From contig DATILL010000085.1 of NCBI GenBank assembly GCA_035476575.1, positions 3,377 through 67,376 of the forward strand: a DNA stretch of 64,000 nucleotides. The letters run 5' to 3'. The translations under genes and the position numbers were made by a program. Source of the DNA: DATILL01 sp035476575 (GTDB taxonomy: Bacteria; Actinomycetota; Actinomycetes; Mycobacteriales; JACQDL01). The notes under the pieces were generated by a model. The model saw only the letters and a list, made by a program, of their open reading frames with translations. It had not been told where the DNA came from and searched no databases. How positions within the stretch are numbered: the stretch's first letter is position 1; each line of letters starts with the position of its first letter. Positions 8,195-20,894 of this stretch are shown here, in pieces.

Positions 8195-8429
8195 TCATGA
8201 CCATTAGCGGTGGGCTCGTGGGCATCGTTGTCAGGCGGCGAGCCGGGCGAGTTGGGCGCCCGGGAGGTGCGCGTCTGAAGATACGGCCCCGGAGGTACGG
8301 CGCCCGGCGAGAGGGGCGGACCGGGCTTGCCGGAGGGCGGGCGTAGGCTCAACGACATACCCCCGGGCCGCTACGACTCGGGGTTTGTGTGCTGCCAGTT
8401 GCCGTGCCGCCCAGGGACTGCCGAACGCC

Positions 8430-12023
<3,594 letters not shown>

Positions 12024-12069
12024 CGCCGGGTAGCGGCGCGGCGGTCGTGCCGATGGAGCCAGGTCCGGG

Positions 12070-13426
12070 TCAGGCGTCCAGCTCGGGGTCGCGCGTGAGG
12101 GCTAGCTTGCGCAGGATGTCGTCACGCACCTCCTCTGCCATGAGTGTGATGTTGAAGAGGTGCTGAGTGGTCGCGCCCAGGCTTACCCGGAGCCGGCTGG
12201 CGACGGTCTTGACGTTGTTGAGATCGGTGATCGGATCCGGCAGGTCCGCGATCGCGTTCGAGCAGCCTCGGGGGTATGAGGAACATGGCCGCAAACGCGT
12301 TTGCACGCTGTTCGAGGCCACGCGGCGCCCACGGGCCACTCGCGATTGCCACACGTTCACCGTACCCGCGGTCGTAGAGAACATGGCAGATCTCATGGGC
12401 AATGGTGAGCCGCTGCGCGAGCTCGTTCGCGGAGTGGGGTGAGGATCGGTTGACGAGAATAGTTGGACGGTGCTGTGGGCCGACGATGCTGCAGCCACGT
12501 ATTGTAGTGTCGGAGAGCGTGAGGACCCCACGGGCAATGTCGAGATCGGCGAGGTCGTACCCTTGCTCCCATGCCGGGTAGGTCGTGGCTCCCATGCCGG
12601 GTAGGTCGTGTCCAGGGGGCGGCTCTCGATGAGCTCGCGGAGTCGTGGACTTTTCGACGCTAGCTGGCACGTACTGGTCGACCAGGACGTTCGTCAAGGT
12701 TCGGACATCGCTTTCGGTAACGGTGGGTGCGACCGCTCCGGACAGCAGGGCGGCCTGACACGATCTGGTGACGACCAGCGGTGACCCATCGACGTCGAGA
12801 GCGGCGGCCACCGCCTCATCACCACCCCGCTGCTTGGGCGTGTCCAGGACGGTGGACCAGATTTCGTGGCCCGCGCTGCTCCCGAGCAGATTTTTGGATA
12901 GTGGTGGCGTCGGTCGGAGACCGGCCAGCCAACGGAGCCGTTCCTCATGCTCCCGCGGCGCCGTAAGGTCCAGGAGCGCCACCCTGAGGTCGTCCAGGCG
13001 TTTGCCCGGCCGAACTCTCAGCAGGTAGCTCACTGCGGCGAGGGCCGCCTCCTGAAGAGGACCGGCCACGTCATCGGGAGACAGCAGCGCGAACCCCCGA
13101 GCGGAGCTGAAGCGAAAGCCGGGCGGCGATCCGGCCAGCGGCTCGTCGTGCCAGCTTGTCTCTATCTCGTCACGCAGCCGCCGGAACACCGACGTTCGGG
13201 AACAGCCCACCGGCCCGCGCAGGCCGCACCGCGTGCCGCTGACGCCACTCGAACCATTCTTCCTCCCACGCCGACGTCGTGGTCTCGTCTGCCAGCTCGG
13301 GTGCGTTTCGGGTCGCGGCGAGGGAGTCGACTGCCGAGCTGCCCAGGTTTCGGTTGGGTAGGCGTTCCTCGTGCGGCAGAGGGTTCCAGCTCGCCGCACC
13401 TGTTCGGCAAGCTCCCGCTCGTCCAC
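12070..13426 (-). pseudogene. ImmA/IrrE-type (DUF955) zinc metalloprotease, frame-broken
   Basis: A GTG at 13426, with GGGAGG 6 nt upstream, starts MDERELAEQVRRAGTLC. The protein can be followed only by switching frames: SSAVDSLAATRNAPELADET...WEEEWFEWRQRHAVRP, then FRRLRDEIETSWHDEPLAGS, then RLRELIESRPLDTTYPAWEQ. The conserved centre is HEICHVLYDRG (zinc HExxH), after which FLIPP passes to GCSNAIADLPDPITDLNNVK and ends DPELDA at 12070. A perfect 23-bp tandem duplication (12565-12610) contributes to the frame changes. ImmA/IrrE proteases cleave repressors or partner antitoxins. No cognate repressor gene is adjacent. It reads convergent to mfd. Confidence 0.7.
12565..12610. repeat. perfect 23-bp tandem duplication inside the broken protease gene
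   Basis: The unit starting GCTCCCATGCCGGG and ending TAGGTCGTG occurs at 12565-12587 and again at 12588-12610. Twenty-three is not divisible by three, so it changes frame. Removing one copy rejoins the natural-looking reading RELIESRPLDTTYPAWEQGY. It is a recent slippage-type event. Confidence 0.9.
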
Positions 13427-13618
13427 GCCATACCTCCCTATGGCCCTCCCTGCTCGGCTGCCACGGTCAGCATGGCAGATACGGCCGCGTCCGGTGTGGC
13501 GGTGGCCAGCCGACCGCGAGGCGAGCCCAACCCGTGCCGTGTGGTGAGCCCGGCCGCCGTTATGTCGGACGCCCGTGAGAGCCTTGCACACGCCCAACCC
13601 ACGGAAGGACCGGCCTTC

Positions 13619-14620
13619 GTGACCTCTCGCCGTACCGCCGGACTGGCCGCGCTGCTCGCCGCCGGCATGATCGCTCTGACCGGGTGCCAGCCGAGCACCG
13701 GCACCGCCGCGTTCGTCGGTGCCCAGCGGATCACCGAGCGGCAGCTCCAGGCCGCGGTGGACGAGGGTCTCGCGCTGCCGGGCGCCCGGGCGGAGGTGAT
13801 CAAGCAGAGCGGCGGGGACCTTGCCGAGTTCCGCCGGAGCATGCTGCAGACCGCGATCCTGAGCGCGCTCGTCGACGAGGCGGCCCGGCGGACCGGGGCG
13901 GCGGTGACGCCTGTCGCCACGCAGCAGCTCATCAGCTCCATCGGCGGCGCGGAGGGCGCACGGCAGCGGCTGCACGTCTCCACCGCACAGCTCACCCGGC
14001 TGGCTTACAACAGGCTGCTGGTGCAGGAGCTGGGCTACGTCCTGGGTGGTGTCCAGCGGCCCACCGACCAGGTGCTGCGCCAGCAGTACCTGCGCACCGC
14101 CCGGCAGCAGAGCATCGTCACGATCAGCGTCGTGCAGGTCGGCGACATGCAGGAGCTGCGGGCCGTCGTGGCGCGGCTGCGGGCCGACCCAGGCAGTCTC
14201 GCCGCGCTGGCCAAGCAGTACGCGAAGTACGAGTTCACCCGGGCGCAGCCGCAGACCGTTGACTCCACGATCCGGCCGGAGAGCCTGTTCGCGCAGCTTG
14301 TGGCGGCCAGGCCAGGCGATGTGGTGCCTTTCGTGGGTCCGCGGCAGTTCGTCGCCTTCAAGGTCGTCAAGGTGTCGCTGCCGACGTTCCAGCAGGCCCG
14401 CGGCGCGCTGCTGGACGCGAACCAGACCTTGGCGCTGAACGGCGGGTTCGAGTACCTGGTCCGCCTGTCGGGGGAGTTCGGCGTGCGGGTGAACCCCCGG
14501 TACGGCGCCTGGACGGTGGATCGGACGGCCGGTGTCTTCCGGGTCGACCAGGCGACCAACCCGGTGCTGCGGCTGGGCGGGGCGAGCCCGCCACCGGACG
14601 CCCCGCCGCCGAGCCAATGA
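13619..14620 (+). CDS. SurA/PpiC-like chaperone or peptidyl-prolyl isomerase lipoprotein
   Basis: A GTG at 13619 with GGAAGGA 10 nt upstream gives 333 residues. The N-terminus is a lipoprotein signal with lipobox LTGC (Cys23), so the protein should be anchored outside the membrane. The N-terminal helical region (ERQLQAAVDEGLAL...FRRSMLQTAILSALVDEAAR) is SurA_N-like. A parvulin-type stretch runs from about 165 to 255 (VTISVVQVGDMQELRAVVAR, GSLAALAKQYAKYE, PGDVVPFVGPRQFVAFKV), but several residues typical of active parvulins are not obvious. It probably assists folding of exported proteins. It sits 10 nt upstream of mazG. An in-frame ATG at 13562 would bury the signal, so it was not chosen. Confidence 0.8.
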   Translation: MTSRRTAGLAALLAAGMIALTGCQPSTGTAAFVGAQRITERQLQAAVDEGLALPGARAEVIKQSGGDLAEFRRSMLQTAILSALVDEAARRTGAAVTPVATQQLISSIGGAEGARQRLHVSTAQLTRLAYNRLLVQELGYVLGGVQRPTDQVLRQQYLRTARQQSIVTISVVQVGDMQELRAVVARLRADPGSLAALAKQYAKYEFTRAQPQTVDSTIRPESLFAQLVAARPGDVVPFVGPRQFVAFKVVKVSLPTFQQARGALLDANQTLALNGGFEYLVRLSGEFGVRVNPRYGAWTVDRTAGVFRVDQATNPVLRLGGASPPPDAPPPSQ

Positions 14621-14630
14621 CGCCTGGCCC

Positions 14631-15674
14631 ATGACCGACCGGCTGCTGCTCGTCACCACCTCGCCGCGGCTGCCCGCCGGGCTGCTCTCGTGGGCCGGTT
14701 GGGAGGCGCTGCGGTCCGGCCCGGTGTACGCCGCCGACCCCGGCTCGGCGCAGGCCCAGGCGGTCCGGGCGTCCGGTGTCGCGGTCTCCGGACTGTCCAC
14801 TGTGGACGACGTGTTGGCCGGCGGGGGTCCTGGTCGGGTGGCGTACGACCTGCGGGAGCGGGCCCGTGCCGGCGGTGTGGCGGTGTGGCTGGCCGGGCCG
14901 GACGGCGACCCGGAGCTCGCCCGCGCGCTCGGCGACCTGGTGGCCCGGTCCGGCGGCGCCGAGCTGGAGGTGGTGTACGGCTCATGGGACCCGCCCGGTG
15001 CCCGGCTGCTTGATGTGGTCGCGGTGATGGACCGGCTGCGCTCGCCGGGCGGTTGCCCGTGGGACGCCGAGCAGACCCATACCTCGCTGGCGCCGTACCT
15101 GCTGGAGGAGACATACGAGGCGTACGAGGCGCTGGAGCACGACGACCCCGACGCGCTGCGTGAGGAGCTCGGCGACGTGCTGCTGCAGGTGGTCTTCCAC
15201 GCCCGGCTGGCCGAGGAGCTGCCGGAGGACGAGCGTTGGTCGATCGACGACGTGGCCGGGCATCTCGTGGACAAGCTGGTCCGGCGGCATCCGCACGTGT
15301 TCGCCGGCCTCGAGGTGTCCGACGCGGCCGAGGTGCACGCGAACTGGGACAAGATCAAGCGGGCCGAGAAGCCGCGCGGCTCGGTGACGGACGGCGTGCC
15401 GATGGGCCAGCCGGCGCTCACCCTGGCCGCCGCGCTGCAGCGCAAGGCGGCCAGGATCGGCCTGGCCGACGTGCTGCCCGACCCTGCGGCAGCCGGGGCT
15501 CCGGCGCCGGAGCTGGGCGGGCCGGAGCCGAGCGGGCCAATGGTGGGTCGGCGGCTGTGGGCGCTGGTCGCTGAGGCCCGGGCCGCCGGGCTGGACGCCG
15601 AGGCCGAGCTGCGCGCCGTGGCCCGTGCCTACCGGGCCGCCGTCATCGCTGCCGAGCGCGTTGGTCCACCCTAG
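14631..15674 (+). CDS. mazG: nucleoside triphosphate pyrophosphohydrolase MazG
   Basis: This 347-residue protein has a variable N-terminal 120 residues and then the MazG core. The core contains RLRSPGGCPWDAEQTHTSLA, the metal-binding EETYEAYEAL and LREELGDVLLQVVFHA helices (EExxE and ExxD), and VRRHPHVF with NWDKIKRAEK. MazG hydrolyses non-canonical NTPs and can lower ppGpp, keeping the nucleotide pool clean. Two lineage-specific Ala/Pro-rich insertions lie near the C-terminus (AAAGAPAPELGGPEP). It follows the SurA-like gene, the usual mfd-surA-mazG neighbourhood of actinomycetes, here interrupted by the broken protease gene. A conserved hairpin begins 2 nt after the stop. Confidence 0.93.
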   Translation: MTDRLLLVTTSPRLPAGLLSWAGWEALRSGPVYAADPGSAQAQAVRASGVAVSGLSTVDDVLAGGGPGRVAYDLRERARAGGVAVWLAGPDGDPELARALGDLVARSGGAELEVVYGSWDPPGARLLDVVAVMDRLRSPGGCPWDAEQTHTSLAPYLLEETYEAYEALEHDDPDALREELGDVLLQVVFHARLAEELPEDERWSIDDVAGHLVDKLVRRHPHVFAGLEVSDAAEVHANWDKIKRAEKPRGSVTDGVPMGQPALTLAAALQRKAARIGLADVLPDPAAAGAPAPELGGPEPSGPMVGRRLWALVAEARAAGLDAEAELRAVARAYRAAVIAAERVGPP

Positions 15675-15675
15675 C

Positions 15676-15741
15676 CCGACGATCATCGAGCTGCTGTCTC
15701 TAGTTGATCTCCACCAGCGACCACAGCTCGATGATCGTCGG
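15676..15741. repeat. 66-nt hairpin element (CGACGATCATCGAG family), copy 1
   Basis: Two perfect 18-nt arms (CCGACGATCATCGAGCTG and its complement) flank a 30-nt loop containing CTAGTTGATCTCCACCAG. It begins 2 nt after mazG and lies between convergent genes, so it can serve as a bidirectional terminator, though no T-run follows. The same arms and loop, in the opposite orientation, recur at 63939-64000. Confidence 0.85.
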
Positions 15742-15822
15742 AGAGCGGGTCAGCTCAGGTCGGGTCGGACCCGAAGATGCTTGGCAGCCAGAAGAGCACC
15801 CCGGCCAGCAGCACCGTGGCGA

Positions 15823-16713
15823 TCACGAAACCCCGGTGCCGGACCCGTCCAGGTAGGCCCACACCAGGCCGAGCGCCGGGGCCGGCAGCACCAGCCCGAT
15901 GTCGCCGAGCAGGTGCCGTCCGAGCGGGATCTGGTCCCGGTCCGGGCCGCCGTCCTTGTTCCGCTGCTTCTCCAGCCCCTTGGTCCAGCGGACGTTGTTC
16001 TGCGTCAGCTCGCCCTTGGGCTGGGTTGCCCGGCGGCGGCCGGATGGCCAGATCGGCTGCCCGGCCAGGTCCACGGGCAGCAGCTTGTCGATGGCCGGCA
16101 CGCCATGCACCCGGGCCGGCGTACCGGCGAGGGTCGCACGCAGAACCGGGTCCCAGTAGACCGGCTGCCACCACTCCCGCCTGCCGTCGGAGATGATCAG
16201 CCAAGACCGTCGGATGAGGCCGCGCCGGGTCTGCGCCCAGCTCACCGGGAACGTCTGTACGCGCCGTCGTTCGGCCTGGGCCCGGCGCGGGATCCAGGTC
16301 GCCGTGACCAGGAGCGCGACCAGCAGCACCAGCATCGAGAAGACCAGGCCGCTGAAGTACGTGCGGTCACGCCGGAAGATCTCCTCGCCGACCGCATAGC
16401 TCCGGCTGGGATTGTCGGGCACGTAGCGAATGTCAACCCTGGCACCCTTGCTGACGGCGCCGGCACCGGGGAAGACCCGCCGGTCCCGGTGCCTTCCGCC
16501 GGTCGCGTCGGTCCACTCGACGTCCAGCCCGGCGGAGCCCGCGCCGTCCGCCAGAACGGTGCCCGTGGCGACCGCGGTGGCGGCCCGGAGCTGGCTCGCG
16601 GTGAACTTCACACCCAGCAGGCCGATCAGCACGGCGCAGATCACGACCAGCGGGACCAAGGCTACCACCATGTGCCGCACGGGACGGCGCTGCCACAATC
16701 TCACGGCCGGCAA
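15823..16713 (-). CDS. DUF3592-like membrane protein, C-terminal helix frameshifted
   Basis: The 296-residue frame has a membrane helix at about 14-34 (MVVALVPLVVICAVLIGLLG). An extracytoplasmic beta-rich region follows (TGTVLADGAGSAGLDVEWTD, DIRYVPDNPSRSYAVGE), typical of DUF3592 proteins. A second helix is at about 121-141, a cytoplasmic region comes next, and a third hydrophobic segment lies near 268-285. It then stops after DGSGTGVS. In the next frame the sequence continues as HRGFVIATVLLAGVLFWLPS and IFGSDPT, stopping at 15755. So a fourth helix appears to have been cut off by a one-base shift near 15835. Function is unknown. It is convergent with mazG and divergent from eno. Confidence 0.6.
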   Translation of the reverse strand: MPAVRLWQRRPVRHMVVALVPLVVICAVLIGLLGVKFTASQLRAATAVATGTVLADGAGSAGLDVEWTDATGGRHRDRRVFPGAGAVSKGARVDIRYVPDNPSRSYAVGEEIFRRDRTYFSGLVFSMLVLLVALLVTATWIPRRAQAERRRVQTFPVSWAQTRRGLIRRSWLIISDGRREWWQPVYWDPVLRATLAGTPARVHGVPAIDKLLPVDLAGQPIWPSGRRRATQPKGELTQNNVRWTKGLEKQRNKDGGPDRDQIPLGRHLLGDIGLVLPAPALGLVWAYLDGSGTGVS

Positions 16714-16722
16714 CTATCCCAC

Positions 16723-16860
16723 GTGTGGTCACCTCTTGGCGTTGTGGTGACCTTTCGTTGGCTGCGCCGCCCGTGTGGTCACCTGTCGGCGTTGTGGTGA
16801 CCTCTTGGGGTGCGGCGGCACCGACAGGTGACCACAACGCCAAGAGGTGACCACACGGGG
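16723..16860. repeat. GGTSACC palindromic repeat cluster B
   Basis: Six cores occur as two inverted units and one forward unit, with the same TGTGGTCACCT / CGGCGTTGTGG spacing as cluster A. It lies between the divergent DUF3592-like gene and eno, so it cannot be only a terminator here. It may overlap promoters of one or both genes. Confidence 0.9.
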
Positions 16861-16989
16861 AGTGGGCGGGGCGGGCGAGGTCCGCGTACGGCGGGCCGCC
16901 GGGGCGGCGCGAGGACCGGCGGTTAGGCTCGGGCCAGACCGACGGCCGGTACGCACGTCACCGGCCGAACCGACCGAAAGGAGCACCCA

Positions 16990-18273
16990 GTGGCGACCAT
17001 CGAGGCCGTCGGCGCCCGCGAGATCCTGGACTCCCGTGGCAATCCCACCGTCGAGGTCGAGGTCGCGCTGGACGACGGCACCCTTGCCCGGGCCGCCGTA
17101 CCGAGCGGCGCCTCCACCGGCGCGTTCGAGGCTGTCGAGCTGCGCGACGGCGACGACCGGTACGGCGGCAAGGGCGTCATCCGGGCGGTCCAGGGGGTGC
17201 TCGACGACATCGGCCCTGAGCTGCTCGGCTACGAGGCGCACGAGCAGCGGCTGATCGACGCCCGGCTGATCGACCTCGACGGCACCCCGGACAAGTCCCG
17301 GCTGGGCGCGAACGCCGTCCTCGGCGTCTCGCTGGCGGTGGCTAAGGCGGCGGCCGAGTCGGCCAGCCTGCCGCTGTTCCGCTACCTCGGCGGGCCGAAC
17401 GCGCATGTCCTGCCCGTGCCCATGCTCAACATCCTGAACGGCGGCGCGCACGCCGACACCAACGTGGACGTGCAGGAGTTCATGGTGGCGCCGATGGGGG
17501 CGCCGACGTTCCGTGAGGCGCTGCGCTGGGGCACCGAGGTCTATCACGCGCTGAAGTCGGTGCTGAAGGGCCGCGGGCTCGGCACCGGCCTGGGCGACGA
17601 GGGCGGTTTCGCGCCCAACCTGGACACCAACCGGGCCGCGCTGGACCTGATCATGGAGGCGATCGACAAGGCCGGTTACGCCCCCGGCCGAGAGGTCGCG
17701 CTGGCGCTGGACGTTGCCGCCACCGAGCTGTACGCCGACGGATCCTACCGGCTGGAGGGTGGCATCAGGTCGGCCGAGGAGATGGCCGCGTACTACCAGG
17801 AGCTCGTCGCTGCCTACCCGCTGGTCTCCATCGAGGACCCGCTGTCGGAGGATGACTGGGCGGGTTGGCGGCTGCTCACCGAGCTGCTCGGCGAGCAGGT
17901 GCAGATTGTCGGCGACGACCTGTTCGTGACCAACCCCGAGCGGCTGCGCCGCGGCATCACCGAGCAGACCGCCAACGCGCTGCTGGTCAAGGTCAACCAG
18001 ATCGGCACCCTGACCGAGACGCTGGACGCGGTCGCCCTGGCGCGCCGGTCCGGCTACTCCTGCATGATGAGCCACCGCTCCGGCGAGACCGAGGACACCA
18101 TCATCGCCGACCTGGCCGTGGCCACCGACTGCGGCCAGATCAAGACCGGCGCGCCGGCCCGGTCGGAGCGGGTGGCGAAGTACAACCAGCTCCTGCGGAT
18201 CGAGGAGGAGCTCGACGACGCCGCGCGGTACGCCGGCTCGGGTGCCTTCCCGCGGTACCTGCCGGGAGGCTGA
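16990..18273 (+). CDS. eno: enolase
   Basis: This 427-residue protein has all enolase landmarks. They are AREILDSRGNPTVEVEV near the start, the loop SGASTGAFEAVELRDGD, the catalytic glutamate region GDEGGFAPN, magnesium ligands in LDVAATELY, SIEDPLSEDDW and GDDLFVTN, the catalytic lysine in LLVKVNQIGT, and the signature MMSHRSGETEDT. It interconverts 2-phosphoglycerate and phosphoenolpyruvate in glycolysis. The GTG start has a GAAAGGAG site upstream. It heads the conserved actinobacterial run eno, FtsB/DivIC-like, DUF501, ppx. Confidence 0.98.
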   Translation: MATIEAVGAREILDSRGNPTVEVEVALDDGTLARAAVPSGASTGAFEAVELRDGDDRYGGKGVIRAVQGVLDDIGPELLGYEAHEQRLIDARLIDLDGTPDKSRLGANAVLGVSLAVAKAAAESASLPLFRYLGGPNAHVLPVPMLNILNGGAHADTNVDVQEFMVAPMGAPTFREALRWGTEVYHALKSVLKGRGLGTGLGDEGGFAPNLDTNRAALDLIMEAIDKAGYAPGREVALALDVAATELYADGSYRLEGGIRSAEEMAAYYQELVAAYPLVSIEDPLSEDDWAGWRLLTELLGEQVQIVGDDLFVTNPERLRRGITEQTANALLVKVNQIGTLTETLDAVALARRSGYSCMMSHRSGETEDTIIADLAVATDCGQIKTGAPARSERVAKYNQLLRIEEELDDAARYAGSGAFPRYLPGG

Positions 18274-18277
18274 GGCC

Positions 18278-18862
18278 GTGCCGACCCCGCGCCCGAGCGG
18301 CCGAGGTAGCCGGCCCGCGCGCACGCCGGGCGCCACCCGGCGGCCGGGTGACCGGCGGACCGCCCGCGCCGCCCGAGCCGGTCGCGTCGAGGCGGCTGGG
18401 CTGACCACCGGGCCGACGGAGCAGCCCAGCCAGTCGGACCGGGCCCGGCGGGCCGCGGCCGGGGCCGGCTCAGGGTGGCGGAGCAGTGCGCTGACCGGCC
18501 GGGCCGCCGTACTGGGCCTGGTCGTGTGCGCCCTGGTGCTGAGCCTGGTCTACCCGGCCAAGCAGTACCTCAGCCAGCGCGGCGTGATCGCCGAGCTGAC
18601 CCGCCAGCAGGCCGCCGCCGAGCGGCGCGTGGCGCTGCTGGAGGCGCAGGCCCGGCAGCTCCGCGACCCGGCGTACCTGCGTGCGCAGGCCCGCAAGCGG
18701 CTGCAGTTCGTGATGCCCGGTGACACGGTGTACATCGTCGTCAACGGCGACGGCCAGCCGTCGACGCGCGCCGCCGGCCCGCCGGTCCCGGCCGCGGGAT
18801 CCGCCCAGCCGTGGTACGCCGAGCTGTGGCGGACCGTCGAAGCGGCCGACCAGGCGCCGTGA
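18278..18862 (+). CDS. septum formation initiator (FtsB/DivIC-like) protein
   Basis: This 194-residue protein starts at a GTG 2 nt after the eno stop, with GGGAGG upstream. It has a disordered Arg/Ala/Pro-rich N-terminus of about 65 residues. A single membrane helix follows near 72-92 (AAVLGLVVCALVLSLVYPAK), then a coiled coil (QRGVIAELTRQQAAAERRVA, LLEAQARQLRDPAYLRAQAR), and the LQFVMPGDTVYIV motif typical of DivIC/FtsB. It is expected to bridge FtsL/FtsQ-type partners at the division site. The C-terminal 40 residues are Pro/Ala-rich. Confidence 0.9.
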   Translation: MPTPRPSGRGSRPARTPGATRRPGDRRTARAARAGRVEAAGLTTGPTEQPSQSDRARRAAAGAGSGWRSSALTGRAAVLGLVVCALVLSLVYPAKQYLSQRGVIAELTRQQAAAERRVALLEAQARQLRDPAYLRAQARKRLQFVMPGDTVYIVVNGDGQPSTRAAGPPVPAAGSAQPWYAELWRTVEAADQAP

Positions 18863-18902
18863 CCGGCAGCCCCGAGCGGTGACCGGCCTTCCCGGACCGG
18901 GC

Positions 18903-19412
18903 ATGAGCGAGGCCGACCGGCAGGCGGTGGCCACCCAGCTCGGCCGCGAGCCGCGGGCGATGCGGGCGGTCGCGCACCGCTGCCCGTGCGGCTGGCCGGA
19001 CGTGGTGGAGACCGCGCCCCGGCTGCCGGACGGCACGCCGTTCCCGACGCTGTACTACCTGACCTGCCCCCGCGCCGTGTCCGCCGTAGGAACCCTCGAG
19101 GCGTCCGGCCTGATGCGCGAGATGAGTGCCCGGCTGGCCGCCGACCCCGAGCTGGCCACCCGGTACCGGCAGTCGCACGAGGAGTACCTACGGCGGCGGG
19201 CGGAGCTCGGCGAGGTGCCGGAGATCGCCGGCACCTCGGCCGGCGGGATGCCGGGCCGGGTCAAGTGCCTGCATGTGCTGGTCGCGCACGCGCTGGCCGC
19301 CGGCCCAGGGGTCAACCCGCTGGGGGACGAGGCCGTGGCGCTGCTGCCTCGGTGGTGGGTGGACCAGCCCTGCGGCCCGCGCGACCCGATGTGCGGGACA
19401 CTGTCGGGATGA
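18903..19412 (+). CDS. DUF501 family protein
   Basis: This 169-residue protein shows DUF501 features: QLGREPRAMRAVAHRCPCGW, PTLYYLTCPRAVSAVGTLEA, and GMPGRVKCLHVLVAHALAAG with NPLGDEAV. The conserved Cys and His residues suggest a metal- or redox-related site, but no function is established for the family that I can name. The gene lies between the FtsB-like and ppx genes in the conserved order. Its stop overlaps the ppx start by ATGA. A GTG seven codons upstream (18882) is an alternative start. Confidence 0.88.
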   Translation: MSEADRQAVATQLGREPRAMRAVAHRCPCGWPDVVETAPRLPDGTPFPTLYYLTCPRAVSAVGTLEASGLMREMSARLAADPELATRYRQSHEEYLRRRAELGEVPEIAGTSAGGMPGRVKCLHVLVAHALAAGPGVNPLGDEAVALLPRWWVDQPCGPRDPMCGTLSG

Positions 19413-20350
19413 CTCGTGTGGCGGCCGTCGACTGCGGCACCAACTCCGTTCGGCTCCTCGTCGCCGATGCTGTCGGTGACACGCTCGTCGAGGTGGTACG
19501 CCGGATGGAGATCACCCGGCTCGGGCAGGGCGTGGACGCGACCAGCCGGCTGGCGCCCGAGGCGCTAGAGCGTACCGGTACGGTGCTGCGCCGGTACGCC
19601 GAGGACATCGCCCGGCTGGGCGCCGAGCGGGTCCGGGTGGCCGCCACCAGCGCCACCCGGGACGCGGCCAACCGGGCCGACTTCGAGGCCCTGGTGCGGG
19701 TCACAGTCGGCGTCGTACCGGAGGTGATCAGCGGCGAGGAGGAGGCCCGGCTGTCGTTCGCGGGTGCGGTGCGCGGCCTGGCCGGCGGGGCGCCGCCGTA
19801 CCTGGTGTGCGACATCGGCGGTGGCTCGACCGAGCTGGTGCTCGGCGGCGGGGGAGCGGGTGCCGGGCAGCCGGGTGCCGAGGAGGTGGTCGCTGCCTGT
19901 TCCATGAACGTCGGGTGCGTGCGGCTGGCCGAGCGGCACCTGCGGGCCGACCCGCCTACGGCGGCGCAGGTCAGCGCGGCCGAGGCGGACGTACGGGCGG
20001 CGCTGGCCGAGGCCCGTGAGAAGGTGCCGGTGGAGCGGACGGCGACCATGGTCGGTGTGGCCGGCTCGATCACCACGGTCGCCGCGCTGGCCCTGGGCCT
20101 GGCCGAGTACGACCCGGCGAAGGTGCACCACAGCCGGCTGTCCGCCGCCCGGATCGACGAGGTGACGACCGAGCTGCTGGCCTCGACGCACGCCGAGCGG
20201 GCCGCCCGCGCGGTGATCCACCCCGGCCGGATCGACGTGATCACGGCCGGGGCGCTGGTGCTGAGGGTGCTGGTGGCCGAGCTCGGCGTCCCGGAGGTCG
20301 TGGTGAGCGAGCACGACATCCTGGACGGCATTGCCTGGTCCATCGCCTGA
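19409..20350 (+). CDS. ppx: exopolyphosphatase (Ppx/GppA family)
   Basis: This 313-residue protein belongs to the ASKHA fold. The phosphate-1 motif is VAAVDCGTNSVRLLVAD. RVAATSATRDAANRADF and ISGEEEARLSFAGA carry the catalytic glutamate, and CDIGGGSTELVLGG is phosphate-2. VGVAGSITTVAAL is the later glycine loop. It is the short Ppx1/Ppx2-type enzyme lacking the long C-terminal HD domain. It hydrolyses terminal phosphates of polyphosphate or of pppGpp. Its ATG overlaps the DUF501 stop, indicating translational coupling. Confidence 0.93.
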   Translation: MTRVAAVDCGTNSVRLLVADAVGDTLVEVVRRMEITRLGQGVDATSRLAPEALERTGTVLRRYAEDIARLGAERVRVAATSATRDAANRADFEALVRVTVGVVPEVISGEEEARLSFAGAVRGLAGGAPPYLVCDIGGGSTELVLGGGGAGAGQPGAEEVVAACSMNVGCVRLAERHLRADPPTAAQVSAAEADVRAALAEAREKVPVERTATMVGVAGSITTVAALALGLAEYDPAKVHHSRLSAARIDEVTTELLASTHAERAARAVIHPGRIDVITAGALVLRVLVAELGVPEVVVSEHDILDGIAWSIA

Positions 20351-20438
20351 CGCGGGTACTTGTCGCGGCACCTGTCGTGGGAAGGTCGCCGTCTCCGCGC
20401 CCGGTTTGTTCGACTTGTCCCCGACAGGTCGCGACCCG

Positions 20439-20726
20439 TCAGCGCTCTGGCTCGGGCTCTGGTGCCCAGCCCGGAGCGGGCCGTCCGGTCAGCGCCCGGT
20501 AGACCACCGCTGCCCCTCGGGACGCCACGAACTGCCCCACGGCCACCGACACCGCCGACAGCCCGGCCCACGCCAGGACGTCGTTCAGCCGGGCGTTCGG
20601 CGCCTTTGGGTCGGTCACCGTGTCGCCCTGAGCATGCTGCCAGGCAACGGTCAGCACCTTGCGCGTCAGGATCGTGGTCGGAATCGCGAGCGCCACCCCG
20701 AGCACCCGGTAGATCAGCTTGCCCAC
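20439..20726 (-). CDS. DUF4235 small membrane protein
   Basis: This 95-residue protein matches the DUF4235 pattern. A start of MGKLIYRVLGVALAIPTTIL with a membrane helix leads to RKVLTVAWQHAQGDTVTDPK. A second helix is in DVLAWAGLSAVSVAVGQFVA, followed by ASRGAAVVYRALTGRPAP. It is a two-helix membrane protein of unknown role. It is convergent with ppx, and the 88-nt gap shows no clear terminator. Confidence 0.85.
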   Translation of the reverse strand: MGKLIYRVLGVALAIPTTILTRKVLTVAWQHAQGDTVTDPKAPNARLNDVLAWAGLSAVSVAVGQFVASRGAAVVYRALTGRPAPGWAPEPEPER

Positions 20727-20894
20727 GCTCTACCTCCTCCATCGCGGGGTCGCGACGGGTGAGCCCGACGCGCCACAGCCGACAGCAAAACACATGATCG
20801 CGCTGGTTGCCTGGTCGCGCTGGTTGCCTGGTCGCATCCGGCTGCTGGCGAGTTCGGCTGCTGGCCCACCCGGGAGCGTGGTTGCATACAGGGC

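Noticed and set aside
12122..15445. 1107-residue antisense frame spanning mazG, the SurA-like gene and the protease
   Set aside because: Only the part over 12122-13426 is protein-like (ImmA/IrrE); the rest is shadow of mazG and surA.
16723..16860. Rho-independent terminators for the repeat clusters
   Set aside because: No T-run follows the stems, and clusters B and F lie between divergent genes where a terminator would have no upstream transcript to end.
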